The notes beneath the pieces are model-generated. The model did no database searches, was not told the origin of the DNA, and saw only the letters and a list, made by a program, of their open reading frames with translations. A stretch of DNA of 44,243 bases from an uncultured archaeon. Lineage in GTDB: Archaea > Nanobdellota > Nanobdellia > Pacearchaeales > GW2011-AR1. This document shows, in pieces, positions 16,727-24,461 of the stretch. Every line of letters starts with the position of its first letter. The first letter of the stretch is position 1. A program made the position numbers and the translations under genes. The DNA lies in NCBI GenBank assembly GCA_902385625.1, contig CABMGE010000018.1:1-44243 (forward strand). Direction: 5' to 3'.

Positions 16727-17572
16727 TTATATTTTTAATTCAGAATCCAATTTTCTAATAGAATTATAAATTAGATTAGAAACCATTTTTAGTGATTTTT
16801 CATTTAAATGTTCAGCATTATCACTTGACTTATGATAATTTGAAAATAGTGGAGCTTCAGAATAAGCCTGTCTAGAGATTAAAGAAAGATTTGAATTTGG
16901 CAAGGAAAGATATTTTGCAGCTACTTTTATATCCTCATCACTAATAGTAGTAATACAAAAAGCATCTTTGATGCCAGCTTGATTAAAACTATAATGGTCC
17001 CCTGAATTATTAAGTATTTTCCTTATATCTGGAAATCTAAAACAAGGAATCATATCTTGTTTACAAACACATTCAAAAGTTTTTATTAATAGTCCTTCAG
17101 ATAATAAATCATCAGACCATAAAGCGATTTTATCTCCCAAACCAACCATTTCCATATTATAGACTCCTATAAGACCCTCAGTACCTTTTGCTCGAACATA
17201 AGCTCTAGAACCAACAAGTCCTTTTTCTTCTTCATCAAAAAATAATCCGCGAACGCCAATGTTTTTTAAAGGATCATTATTAAACCTTTTTAAAATATCA
17301 AGTGTAACTGCAACGGCAGTAGCATTATCATTTGCACCAGGACTTCCAGGGACAGCATCAAAATGACTTGAAACTCCTATCTCTTTTTTAGATCCAGAAT
17401 TCACAATTACATTTCTTCCACTAGAGTATATTTGAACTTCAAAACCCAAATCAAATCTTTCAAGATAATCACAAACCATTTCAAATCTGGCAAAATTAGA
17501 GAGTCCCTCAAAATTCCTAACTATATCAATTAAGCTCATCCTGAAATTTAACCTTAAATTATTTTTAAACAT
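16727..17572 (-). CDS. M28-family zinc aminopeptidase
   Basis: Seen: zinc-ligand motifs of the M28 fold in order: SSHFDAVPGSPGANDNATA (H-x-D, then D), FFDEEEKGLVGS (Glu pair), YNMEMVG and the C-terminal NYHKSSDN (His). No signal peptide or membrane segment is visible, so it is probably cytoplasmic and acts on peptides. The frame opens at 17572, but ATG 17539 (MSLIDIV) is a good alternative: TTTAAAAATA lies about 25 bp before it, which would give a leaderless mRNA. I prefer 17539. It lies downstream of the structured intergenic element. Substrate specificity cannot be inferred. Confidence 0.88.
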   Translation of the reverse strand: MFKNNLRLNFRMSLIDIVRNFEGLSNFARFEMVCDYLERFDLGFEVQIYSSGRNVIVNSGSKKEIGVSSHFDAVPGSPGANDNATAVAVTLDILKRFNNDPLKNIGVRGLFFDEEEKGLVGSRAYVRAKGTEGLIGVYNMEMVGLGDKIALWSDDLLSEGLLIKTFECVCKQDMIPCFRFPDIRKILNNSGDHYSFNQAGIKDAFCITTISDEDIKVAAKYLSLPNSNLSLISRQAYSEAPLFSNYHKSSDNAEHLNEKSLKMVSNLIYNSIRKLDSELKI

Positions 17573-17694
17573 TTAGGAGATATAAGAGCATATTAAAAAG
17601 TATAAAACCTTAAGTTCTCAATTGTATAAATTAACTATTTATGTTCTTCTATAATCCCAAAAACAAGTATCTGTAACTAATTTATACAGAGTAC

Positions 17695-17852
17695 AAGTTA
17701 ATCTTGCTTCGCGAGATAGCTTTTTAGTCTTATCAGAAAATTAGCAATTTTAATCCAGAGTGAATCTGGCTTAAAATTACCTATTTTAGTCGAATTCACT
17801 TCGAATAAAATGGCTATCATGACTATTTTATACGAAAGTATAAAATATATAC
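17695..17852. ncRNA. Candidate structured RNA element, copy A
   Basis: Read on plus: shared 8-mer AAGTTAAT (17695-17702), then four hairpins. H1 is 17701-17717 (loop ttc). H2 is 17746-17778 (14-bp arms with one mismatch, loop gtgaa). H3 is 17783-17811 (12-bp arms with one mismatch, loop ttcac). H4 is 17824-17847 (10-bp arms, GAAA loop). The H2 and H3 loops are exact complements. A six-base pair gatagc/gctatc (17715-17720 and 17813-17818) could enclose H2 and H3. The same order recurs at 32816-32956. It lies just after the stop of the 164-residue minus gene, so it is either a 3'-UTR structure on minus or a separate transcript. The strand is not settled, though the GNRA-type GAAA loop exists only on plus. 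Confidence 0.5.
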
Positions 17853-17866
17853 TATAAATTACCTAG

Positions 17867-18361
17867 TTATATTTTTCTACAGTCTTGGAAAGAAAGTTTA
17901 TAACCTTCAGGACAACCACAAGTGGCTGCTTTTTTTAAAAGCTCTCCATCATAACAATAATAGGGTTTTTTGACAGAGCACTGATCATAAGGAGTTCCAT
18001 CATTACATTTGTGAGTAGTAATGCTAGAATACCCTTCAGAAATTTTTGATTTCATTGAACCTAAAAAATTCAAATTAAAATGAGGTTTATAGTAAAAATA
18101 TAAGGAAAACAAATCTAAAACTAAAATAAGTATAACAAGAATTACAAGAACTCGAGTGTATTTATTTTTTACTTTTAGATTTTTTTTAGCTGGCTTTTCA
18201 AAAATTTCTTCTTTCTTAACTTCTTCTCTGGAACTTTCTTTTAAAGCATCTTCCTTAAGTTCCTTTTTTAATTCTTCTTTAATTTCTTTTTTAAGTTCAG
18301 CTTTTAAATCTTCATCAAAAAAGTCGCTCAAATTAACCTTCTTTTTTCCTCTTTCTACCAT
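17867..18361 (-). CDS. Single-pass membrane protein with charged coiled tail and Cys-rich external domain (164 aa)
   Basis: Seen: residues 1-68 are very rich in K and E (KAELKKEIKEELKKELKED), likely a cytoplasmic coiled coil. A membrane segment lies at about 70-90. A short external domain follows with six cysteines (HKCNDGTPYDQCS, YYCYDG, TCGCPEGY, QDCRKI), spaced as in small disulfide-rich modules. The Cys-rich end is inferred to lie outside by charge distribution. TTTAAATAAC about 25-30 bp before the ATG gives a promoter. The function is unknown. Its 3' flank carries the structured element, as does the 3' flank of the beta-propeller gene, another protein with a cytoplasmic N-terminus and one membrane segment. 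Confidence 0.8.
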   Translation of the reverse strand: MVERGKKKVNLSDFFDEDLKAELKKEIKEELKKELKEDALKESSREEVKKEEIFEKPAKKNLKVKNKYTRVLVILVILILVLDLFSLYFYYKPHFNLNFLGSMKSKISEGYSSITTHKCNDGTPYDQCSVKKPYYCYDGELLKKAATCGCPEGYKLSFQDCRKI

Positions 18362-18581
18362 GGGTAAAATAAACCTGGAAGTTATTTAAAGATTATTGGA
18401 GTTAAACATATCTTTATTGTAATTACTAGGGCTTGATGAATAAGGAAAAAATAAAGTTTCAAATCAAAATTAATTGGATTCTAAATCAATTCAAGGAAAA
18501 AAATATAATTTTTTAACAATCAATCCCCAGATTTAAATAACCTCCAGAAACCTTATTAAATCTGCTTTTTCTTTAGTTTTA

Positions 18582-19973
18582 ATGGCAGAACAAATAAAAA
18601 ACGCAATGATAGGTCTTGAGATTCATGGCTATTTGGAAACAAAAGAAAAGTTATTCTGCAGATGCAAAAATTTCCATGATATGAAGCAAATTAAACCAAA
18701 CACAAATATCTGCCCTATTTGTACAGGCCAGCCAGGTTCAAAACCAATGCTACCAAATAAAGAAGCAATAGATAAAATTTTAGAAATAGGTTTGATGTTG
18801 AATTGCAAACCAAACCTTATTGAAAACAAGAAACCGTTGATTTTTCAAAGAAAACATTATAACTGGCCAGACATGCCAACAGGTTATCAAAAAACCATCT
18901 CAGGAGCACATTCAACGCCCTGTGTAGAAAATGGAAATTTTTTAGGAATAAGAATTACAGAAGCGCATTTAGAAGAAGATCCTGCAGCATGGAATCCTGA
19001 AACAGGAAAAATAGACTATAATCGTGCAGGAGCCCCTCTAGTTGAAATAGTAACTGAACCAGACTTTACATCAGCACAAGAAGTAGAGACCTGGCTAAGG
19101 CAGCTTGTTTTAACACTATCGTATATAAAGGCATTAAATAAAGATGCTGGAATAAAGGCAGATGTAAACGTTAATATCAAAGGAGTCTCAAAAAGAGCAG
19201 AAATAAAAAATGTTAACTCTATAACTGAAATAGTACGTGCAATTAATTCTGAACTTGCAAGACATACACTGGAAAAGCCAAATACACAAGAAACAAGGAG
19301 ATGGAATTCAGAGAAAGGCAAAACAGAGCTAATGAGATCAAAAGAAAATGCTGCAGACTACAGATTTATCCCAGATCCAGATCTTCCGGGAATAAAAATA
19401 ACTAAAAAAAGAGTGGAGGAAATTAAAAAATCCCTGCCAGAGTCTCCTATGCAAAAATTAGAAAAAATAATAAAAAAACATAAAATCAATAAAATTGATG
19501 CAGAGGTCTTAATTAAAAATCTAGAAATAGCAGAATTATTTGAAAAAGTTATTGAAAAAATATCTCCCCAAATTGCATTGTCATGGATTACAGTTGAATG
19601 GCTTTCAGTTCTCAATTATAATAAAAAAACAATGGATGATGTTGAAATAAATCCAGACCACATAATAGAACTCTTAACTTTAATTGAAAAAAATAAAATA
19701 ACTCCTTTAAAAGCAAAAGATATCTTAAGAAAATTTATACCAAAATCTTATAGTCCCAAGCAAGAGGCAGAGTCACAATCATCAATAACAAATGAAACTG
19801 AATTAAACAAGGTAATAGATGAAGTTTTGAAAAAGAACGAAAAATCAGTAAACGATTTTAAAGCAGGAGAGATAAAAGCCCTCAACTTTTTAATCGGCCA
19901 GGTAATGACTGCAACAAACAAGCGTGCAGATTTTGTGACAATTAAAAAAATATTAGAAAAAAAATTGAAATAA
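18582..19973 (+). CDS. gatB: Aspartyl/glutamyl-tRNA amidotransferase subunit B
   Basis: GatB activates the misacylated side chain on Asp-tRNA(Asn) or Glu-tRNA(Gln) and hands it ammonia from GatA. Seen: the N-terminal MIGLEIHGYLETK, zinc-type cysteines in FCRC and CPIC, the catalytic-cradle motifs KHYNWPDMPTGYQ, EAHLEEDPA and YNRAGAPLVEIVTEPD, and a C-terminal YqeY-like tail (VNDFKAGEIKALNFLIGQVM). At 463 residues it lacks the AspRS-like insertion that marks GatE, so I call GatB and not GatE. With gatD also present, the genome probably runs both GatCAB and GatDE, unless this protein serves both. gatA and gatC are not in the window. Confidence 0.9.
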   Translation: MAEQIKNAMIGLEIHGYLETKEKLFCRCKNFHDMKQIKPNTNICPICTGQPGSKPMLPNKEAIDKILEIGLMLNCKPNLIENKKPLIFQRKHYNWPDMPTGYQKTISGAHSTPCVENGNFLGIRITEAHLEEDPAAWNPETGKIDYNRAGAPLVEIVTEPDFTSAQEVETWLRQLVLTLSYIKALNKDAGIKADVNVNIKGVSKRAEIKNVNSITEIVRAINSELARHTLEKPNTQETRRWNSEKGKTELMRSKENAADYRFIPDPDLPGIKITKKRVEEIKKSLPESPMQKLEKIIKKHKINKIDAEVLIKNLEIAELFEKVIEKISPQIALSWITVEWLSVLNYNKKTMDDVEINPDHIIELLTLIEKNKITPLKAKDILRKFIPKSYSPKQEAESQSSITNETELNKVIDEVLKKNEKSVNDFKAGEIKALNFLIGQVMTATNKRADFVTIKKILEKKLK

Positions 19974-19994
19974 AAATAAAAAAATAATAAAAAA

Positions 19995-20192
19995 TTATTT
20001 CTTTTTCTTAGGCTTATCAGATTCACAAGTACAGTGACCAGGAACAATAAATAAAATTATTGCTTTAATTATTAATAATACTGCAATAACTACCCAGATA
20101 TCATATTTCAAATAAACTTGATTTATGATAAAAACTATACCTACAATTAACAATTTTAAAGCCCACATCCTTGAGTTACAACATTCACACAT
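19995..20192 (-). CDS. Small two-pass membrane protein with terminal cysteines (65 aa)
   Basis: Seen: N-terminal MCECCNSR, two membrane segments (about residues 11-28 and 33-50) and a C-terminal HCTCESDKPKKKK. The CxCC and HCTC clusters would lie on the same side and could bind a metal; this is inference. An excellent ribosome site (AAAGGAGGTG) lies 5 nt before the ATG, one of the best in the window. The promoter TTTAAATA sits inside a 20-nt palindrome. Its 3' end converges with gatB. I do not recognise the family. Confidence 0.75.
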   Translation of the reverse strand: MCECCNSRMWALKLLIVGIVFIINQVYLKYDIWVVIAVLLIIKAIILFIVPGHCTCESDKPKKKK

Positions 20193-20220
20193 TTTAGCAC
20201 CTCCTTTATAAGAATAGCTA

Positions 20221-20240
20221 AAAGGTTTATTTAAACCTTT
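20221..20240 (-). promoter_or_regulatory. Perfect palindrome over the TATA box of the 65-aa gene
   Basis: Arms aaaggttta and taaaccttt flank a two-base centre. The TATA-like TTTAAATA (minus) lies within it. A dimeric repressor bound here would block TBP. The distance to the start codon (28 bp) suits a core promoter. The regulatory role is inferred. Confidence 0.4.
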
Positions 20241-20250
20241 GTTAAAAAAT

Positions 20251-20580
20251 CTAAGATTTTTTTACACTTAAAACTCTTCCATTGCCAGTGTATTGTCTAA
20301 ATCCATAATTAGAAAGATTTGCAGGCAAACATGCAATAGGATTCTGAAAATCAAAAGTATTTTGCAAACGTCCTTTTGGAGTATATTCCCGAACAATAAC
20401 ATCTCCTGTTTTTGAATATATTCTCATTTTGTCTTCATTTTTATTAGCATACAAGCTGTTTCCAAGTCCAAGTCCTTGAATGAAAACAGGATAACCATCA
20501 TTTGCAGCGATTTGATCAAGATCAGGTCTGCTAAGATTTTTTCCAATAACTTGATTTCGTTTATAAGATTTTTTAGCCAT
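20251..20580 (-). CDS. Hypothetical soluble protein (109 aa)
   Basis: The frame extends back to ATG 20604, but that ATG lies within the probable TATA box (TTTATAAAT), so the start at 20580 (MAKKSYKRN) is chosen; the TATA box then sits about 25 bp upstream, giving a leaderless mRNA. Seen: a basic start, GYPVFIQGLGLGNSLYA, a strand-rich middle (KMRIYSKTGDVIVREYTPKG) and a C-terminal FRQYTGNGRVLSVKKS. There is no membrane segment and no cysteine cluster. I do not recognise the family, and the neighbours give no clue. Confidence 0.65.
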   Translation of the reverse strand: MAKKSYKRNQVIGKNLSRPDLDQIAANDGYPVFIQGLGLGNSLYANKNEDKMRIYSKTGDVIVREYTPKGRLQNTFDFQNPIACLPANLSNYGFRQYTGNGRVLSVKKS

Positions 20581-20622
20581 GAAACTTGAGTCAGAGAAAA
20601 TCATTTATAAATCTTCCTAGAG

Positions 20623-20773
20623 TTGTGCAGTGTCAAGAATTAAATGATATGAGATTTTAACTTATAGAAAAATCCCTTATTTTTATTTGCTCCCCCTAAT
20701 TATTGAGGGGGAGAAAGAGAAAATAAGATAATAGTTAATTGACTTGTAGGAGCAATATAGTAGAACTGCACAA
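20623..20773. ncRNA. Long nested inverted-repeat element, candidate structured RNA or miniature element
   Basis: Outer 9-bp arms lie at 20623-20631 (ttgtgcagt) and 20765-20773 (actgcacaa). An inner 5-bp pair lies at 20657-20661 and 20734-20738. A central arm spans 20676-20727: an 8-bp GC-rich stem (20690-20697 with 20706-20713, 8-nt loop) continuing as a 14-position AT stem with two mismatches. It lies past the stop of the DedA gene (minus). The GC-rich stem is striking in this AT-rich DNA. It could be a terminator, a small RNA or a miniature element with terminal inverted repeats. Confidence 0.5.
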
Positions 20774-20786
20774 TAGAACTAAAGAA

Positions 20787-21398
20787 TTAAAGCTTATTTA
20801 TTTTTTCAATGTATTTGTAATCTTTTGAGATGAGTCTCTTGATCAACAGATGTATAAGATAAATAATTAATGCCCCAACTAAAATCATTGCAAGAAGTCT
20901 TTCACTTCCCCTCATTATTTTTAAAAGTTCAGCAAATCCTCTTCCAGCAAGCCATCCAGAAGTAAGCATTAAAGAGCCCCAGATAATTAAAGAAATAAAA
21001 TCATAAAGAATAAATTTTTTGTATCTCATTCCACTAACACTATAATAAAATATACTTGGAATTCTTGTTCCCCAAACAAATTTAGTAATTATCAAATAGA
21101 CAAGAGATCTTTTTTTATGAATAAGCTTGATTTTTTGATCCATTTTATTTTCTGGAAAAAATCTGGTTTCAATATATTTCCCAAACTTGGATTTTCCAAT
21201 AATAAAAACAACAGAATCAAAAATTAAAACTGCAAAGACTCCAACTGAAAATACAATCCAGAAATTTATAATTCCCCTTCCAGAAAGTATTGCAAAAAAA
21301 ACAAGCATCTCTTCACTTACAAGGGCAACTAAAAAAGTGATAATATAGGGATGGGTTTGTAATAATAGCGTAAGATCATTAAAAATATTGTATATCAT
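20787..21398 (-). CDS. DedA/SNARE-associated family membrane protein
   Basis: DedA proteins are polytopic membrane proteins; several members flip polyprenyl-phosphate or phospholipid carriers. Seen: 203 residues, about five hydrophobic segments, early acidic residues in LVALVSEEMLVFF, and the family's conserved re-entrant region GTRIPSIFYYSVSGMRYKKF followed by a SLIIWGS segment. The start is at ATG 21398. The family call is firm but the lipid substrate is unknown. In an archaeon a role with dolichol-type carriers for surface glycosylation is possible, and the heavily sequon-rich giant protein nearby would need glycans. That link is inference. Confidence 0.8.
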   Translation of the reverse strand: MIYNIFNDLTLLLQTHPYIITFLVALVSEEMLVFFAILSGRGIINFWIVFSVGVFAVLIFDSVVFIIGKSKFGKYIETRFFPENKMDQKIKLIHKKRSLVYLIITKFVWGTRIPSIFYYSVSGMRYKKFILYDFISLIIWGSLMLTSGWLAGRGFAELLKIMRGSERLLAMILVGALIIYLIHLLIKRLISKDYKYIEKINKL

Positions 21399-21453
21399 AC
21401 AAATTAAAGTTGAGAGAGATTTTTAAAGGTTAGGAATAAATAAAATAAGGCAT

Positions 21454-22227
21454 TTATTTGAATCTTCTCATGCAATAATCAACCAGCTCTTCAGCTTCTA
21501 AAACTCGGTTTTCAGTTTCAGTCCTTATAATAAAAGTTTTTTTTCCTGCAAGTTCTATAAATACTCTAAAATCACTAGGCTTTATTTTAATATTGCAGAT
21601 TATTTTGTCTCCAGAATCCATAAAACCTATAATAACATAGTTATTCAAATGATTGTATATTCTTGAAGGGAAATAAGGTCTTATAATATCATCGATTATC
21701 ATTCTCTTATAACCATCCTTGGAACTGTCTTTTCCAGTATTTTTGAGTTTTTTCATATCTTCATTAACTCCGACAATTTCAATTTCATTCGTGCCTTTTT
21801 TCTCCTTAACTCCTATTAAAAGATTTCCACCATCAGCATTGAGAAAAGCGGCAATAGATCTCGCAATTATAACTTTTGATGCTTTTTGTTTAAATGTGTG
21901 CAAATCAAGTGATTTTGATTCCCTTATTTCATTATCAGTATAATTAAGGCTCCAAAGAGAACTTGATTTAAATTCAAAATTAAAGCTCTCTCCCTTATTT
22001 ATCCACTCTTCAATTTCGTTTGATTCTTTAGTTGAGTCCTTGTTAATCTTAAGTATTTTTTGAACTCTTCCAATTTCCCCATTTTTAAGTCTCACCATAA
22101 TTCCCTTTTCATGAAACTCAGTTCTTGAGGCAAGATCTTCAATAATTCCCTTAGAAATTTTATTACTACTAGTCAGAATCTCAACATCCATGCCTTTTTT
22201 TATATTTTTAAGATACTGATTATCCAT
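21454..22227 (-). CDS. YwbE-like domain fused to Schlafen AlbA_2 domain
   Basis: Seen: residues 1-60 match the small YwbE/DUF2196 fold (GMDVEIL, KGIIEDLASRTEFHEKGIMVRL, GEIGRVQKI). Residues about 85-257 match the Schlafen-type AlbA_2 domain (SFNFEFKSSSLW, IARSIAAFLNADGGNLLIGV, IVGVNEDM, DDIIRPYF). Known: AlbA_2/Schlafen folds occur in nucleic-acid-acting proteins, some with tRNA or rRNA endonuclease activity. The acidic E-F-K pattern typical of the catalytic patch is present (FEFKSS). The C-terminus has FFIIR-like strands of the same fold. A TATA box (TTTATAAAA) sits about 25 bp before the ATG. Inference: an RNA-acting stress or modification factor. Confidence 0.8.
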   Translation of the reverse strand: MDNQYLKNIKKGMDVEILTSSNKISKGIIEDLASRTEFHEKGIMVRLKNGEIGRVQKILKINKDSTKESNEIEEWINKGESFNFEFKSSSLWSLNYTDNEIRESKSLDLHTFKQKASKVIIARSIAAFLNADGGNLLIGVKEKKGTNEIEIVGVNEDMKKLKNTGKDSSKDGYKRMIIDDIIRPYFPSRIYNHLNNYVIIGFMDSGDKIICNIKIKPSDFRVFIELAGKKTFIIRTETENRVLEAEELVDYCMRRFK

Positions 22228-22361
22228 AAGTCCAAGATAATGTCTTGATTTTATAAATTTGACTTACCACACAAGAATGCTAATAAGTTGCTTACTTGAC
22301 TTTCCTGTAGATACCAAGGTTTATTAATAGAAATTTTCTTTTTAAATAAAAGAGGGAAAAA

Positions 22362-23225
22362 ATGTTTTACATACCAATTTTAGGAGCTTTTTTAGAAGCA
22401 TCAGGAATGATAATAGAAAAAAAGACACTTAAAAAAAAGAATATAAATTATAAGAATTATACAATTTACAGTTTTTTAGCAATTGTTATTGTAATGATCC
22501 CATTTCTGTTCTTCTTTTGGAAGTTAGACCCTGGAGCATTTGAAATAAAAAATATACTCATTTTTCTTTCAATATCTATAATTGCACTAATCGCAAACCT
22601 TCTTATTTTTTACTCACTCAAAAGAGAGAGTCTTGGAGAATTTGAACCAATTGCATTAATGCAGCCGTTATTTACAATACTTCTTGCATTTATTTTAAGC
22701 TTTTTTTTAAAAGTTTACTCAAATGAGAATAATCCAGCAATACTCGTCTTGGCACTAATTGCAAGCGTAACTCTAATAATTACCCATATGAAAAAACATC
22801 ACCTGAAATTTGACAAGTATATAATTTCAGCGCTTATTGGTGGTTTCCTTTTTGCAGTAGAACTAGTACTCTCAAAAATGATTCTTGAATACTATTCATC
22901 ATGGACCTTTTATTTTCTAAGATGTGTTGTCATACTAATAATTGCTACTCTAATTTTTAGACCAAGTTTTAAAAAAATAGATAAGCAAACACATTATTTT
23001 ACCTGGATAACAGCATTTATTTGGATATTTCAAAGATCAATACTTTATTGGGGTTATGAAAATCTGGGAATAATTTATACCACAATAGTGCTTTCAATAC
23101 TATCTCCAATACTAGTATTTGTATTTGCAAAGATATTTTTAAAAGAAAAAATAACCAAAAAAGAAGTGATTTCTGCAGTGGTTATAGTAGCTTGTGTGAT
23201 CTTTGCCTCATTAATTGGAAAGTAA
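22362..23225 (+). CDS. EamA/DMT-superfamily transporter
   Basis: Seen: 287 residues with about ten hydrophobic segments in two similar halves, the layout of drug/metabolite transporters. The second half contains the typical IIYTTIVLSILSPILVFVFA followed by a basic loop, LKEKITKKEVI and a last helix. A ribosome site (GAGGG) and TTTTTAAATAA promoter precede the ATG. The 3' end converges with tatD. The substrate cannot be told from sequence; family members move amino acids, nucleosides, sugars or phosphorylated metabolites. Confidence 0.82.
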   Translation: MFYIPILGAFLEASGMIIEKKTLKKKNINYKNYTIYSFLAIVIVMIPFLFFFWKLDPGAFEIKNILIFLSISIIALIANLLIFYSLKRESLGEFEPIALMQPLFTILLAFILSFFLKVYSNENNPAILVLALIASVTLIITHMKKHHLKFDKYIISALIGGFLFAVELVLSKMILEYYSSWTFYFLRCVVILIIATLIFRPSFKKIDKQTHYFTWITAFIWIFQRSILYWGYENLGIIYTTIVLSILSPILVFVFAKIFLKEKITKKEVISAVVIVACVIFASLIGK

Positions 23226-23240
23226 AAATAAATCAGGTCA

Positions 23241-23978
23241 TTAAAAAGCTTTATTAAAATTATCTTCAATCTCCATTTCAACTTCACCTAAACTCATCTT
23301 CTTTATTTTTGCAATCATCTTATAACTTTCAACTATATTTGCAGGTTCATTATTATGCATTCCCCTTACAGGATGTAAAAATGGACTGTCTGTCTCACAT
23401 AAAAGATTAGATAAAGGAACTTTCTCAATTATTTTTTGAAAATGTTCTGAATTAGTAACATTAGTTGGAATTGTAATCATCCAATTATTCTTAATAATCC
23501 TCTCAACTAGTTTAAAATTCCCATTAAAACAATGCATGATTACTTTTTGGCATTTATTTTCCTCAAGTATTTCAATAACTTTTTCTTCTGCCTTTCTTGA
23601 ATGAATAAATAAAGGCAAATCAAGTTCTTTGGAAAGTAAAATAAACAATTCAAGGTTTTTCTTTTGACCTTCAAAGTCAGATGATTCCATTAAATCAATT
23701 CCAACCTCTCCAATTGCAATTATCTTCTTTTTATTTTTACGAATAAAATCCATCTGTTCTTTTATTTCATTTTCTTCAAGTTTTAACATATCAATAGGAT
23801 AAATTCCAAGAGCAACCTTAATTTCAGGATACTCCTCACTTAGTTTTAATGCAAGTTTCATTGTATCAAAATTAACAGAATTATAAACAATTATCCCAAC
23901 TTCTGCTTTTCTTGCCATTCCCATTACAGCGGGAATATCTTTCAAAAGTTCCAAGTGGCAGTGAGAGTCTATAAACAT
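23241..23978 (-). CDS. tatD: TatD-family metal-dependent deoxyribonuclease
   Basis: TatD enzymes are TIM-barrel metal-dependent hydrolases with 3'-5' exonuclease activity on DNA or RNA, linked to repair and RNA/DNA turnover. Seen: metal motifs in order SHCHLE (residues 4-9), AIGEVGID, FIHSRKAE, VIMHCFNG and CETDSPFLHP. Nothing is missing from the metal set. The 245 residues are normal. A TTTAAAAAC box lies about 25 bp before ATG 23978. It converges on the EamA gene across 15 bp. Confidence 0.92.
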   Translation of the reverse strand: MFIDSHCHLELLKDIPAVMGMARKAEVGIIVYNSVNFDTMKLALKLSEEYPEIKVALGIYPIDMLKLEENEIKEQMDFIRKNKKKIIAIGEVGIDLMESSDFEGQKKNLELFILLSKELDLPLFIHSRKAEEKVIEILEENKCQKVIMHCFNGNFKLVERIIKNNWMITIPTNVTNSEHFQKIIEKVPLSNLLCETDSPFLHPVRGMHNNEPANIVESYKMIAKIKKMSLGEVEMEIEDNFNKAF

Positions 23979-24028
23979 AAAAAAACAAGATATAACAAGT
24001 TTTTAAAGAGTATTATAAGTTCAAGATA

Positions 24029-24298
24029 TTATAATCTATAATATTGAACTTCGTAAGAACTTCTTTGTGGAGAATCTGTAATATTTGGAGCATGAACATT
24101 TCCTGCACAATAAGCGTTAGCCCCTCTTGGTGCATGTTCTTCTATTGCTTGTTCATCCTTAATTCCATCCCTTTCCAGATTGCAAACTAAAAAACCAGTT
24201 GGAAAACCAATTGGCGTTGGAAAAACTACTCTGCTGATATTATGAAAGTCGACAAATCTTTCTTTATGTTCCTCCCAGATTATTCTTTGAAGTGCCAT
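24029..24298 (-). CDS. Hypothetical protein (89 aa)
   Basis: Seen: MALQRIIWEEH start, a proline/glycine-rich centre (VVFPTPIGFPTGFLV), an acidic stretch (ERDGIKDEQAIEEHAP) and a C-terminal RSSYEVQYYRL. No membrane segment or clear motif was found; two cysteines are widely spaced. Codon use and AT content resemble the neighbours. It lies 163 bp from the tRNA gene and next to the duplicated tRNA end, so it may be accessory. The family is not recognised. Confidence 0.6.
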   Translation of the reverse strand: MALQRIIWEEHKERFVDFHNISRVVFPTPIGFPTGFLVCNLERDGIKDEQAIEEHAPRGANAYCAGNVHAPNITDSPQRSSYEVQYYRL

Positions 24299-24360
24299 GA
24301 AAATTAAAAAAAATTTAACTTAATAAACATGACTGTAATCAAGAGATATATTAAAATTAA

Positions 24361-24382
24361 ACGAGCCTGCTAGGAATTGAAC
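24361..24382 (-). repeat. Duplicated 3' end of tRNA-Arg (att-like direct repeat)
   Basis: These 22 bases are identical to 24461-24482, exactly 100 bp away, and cover the tRNA from the T-loop through the discriminator base. A T-loop-to-3'-end duplication is the usual form of an integrative-element attachment core. Between the copies an inverted 12-base piece (24440-24451) repeats part of the same sequence. No integrase is present. Confidence 0.6.
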
Positions 24383-24460
24383 ACTTCATCTTCGTAAGAA
24401 GTGAAGTTGCCAGGGATTTAAGAAAAATCTCTGAGCACTTTCAATTCCTAGTTCATTATA
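24383..24460. other. Spacer between tRNA-end repeats with GNRA-loop hairpin
   Basis: Contains a 10-bp hairpin at 24383-24407 with one bulged base and a gtaa (GNRA) loop on plus, then an inverted copy of the tRNA T-arm sequence at 24440-24451. That copy can pair with either direct repeat. The stretch is too short for a gene. Confidence 0.5.
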
Positions 24461-24461
24461 A

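Noticed and set aside
18582..19973. Calling this gene gatE because gatD is nearby
   Set aside because: It lacks the AspRS-like insertion and has GatB length and YqeY-like tail.
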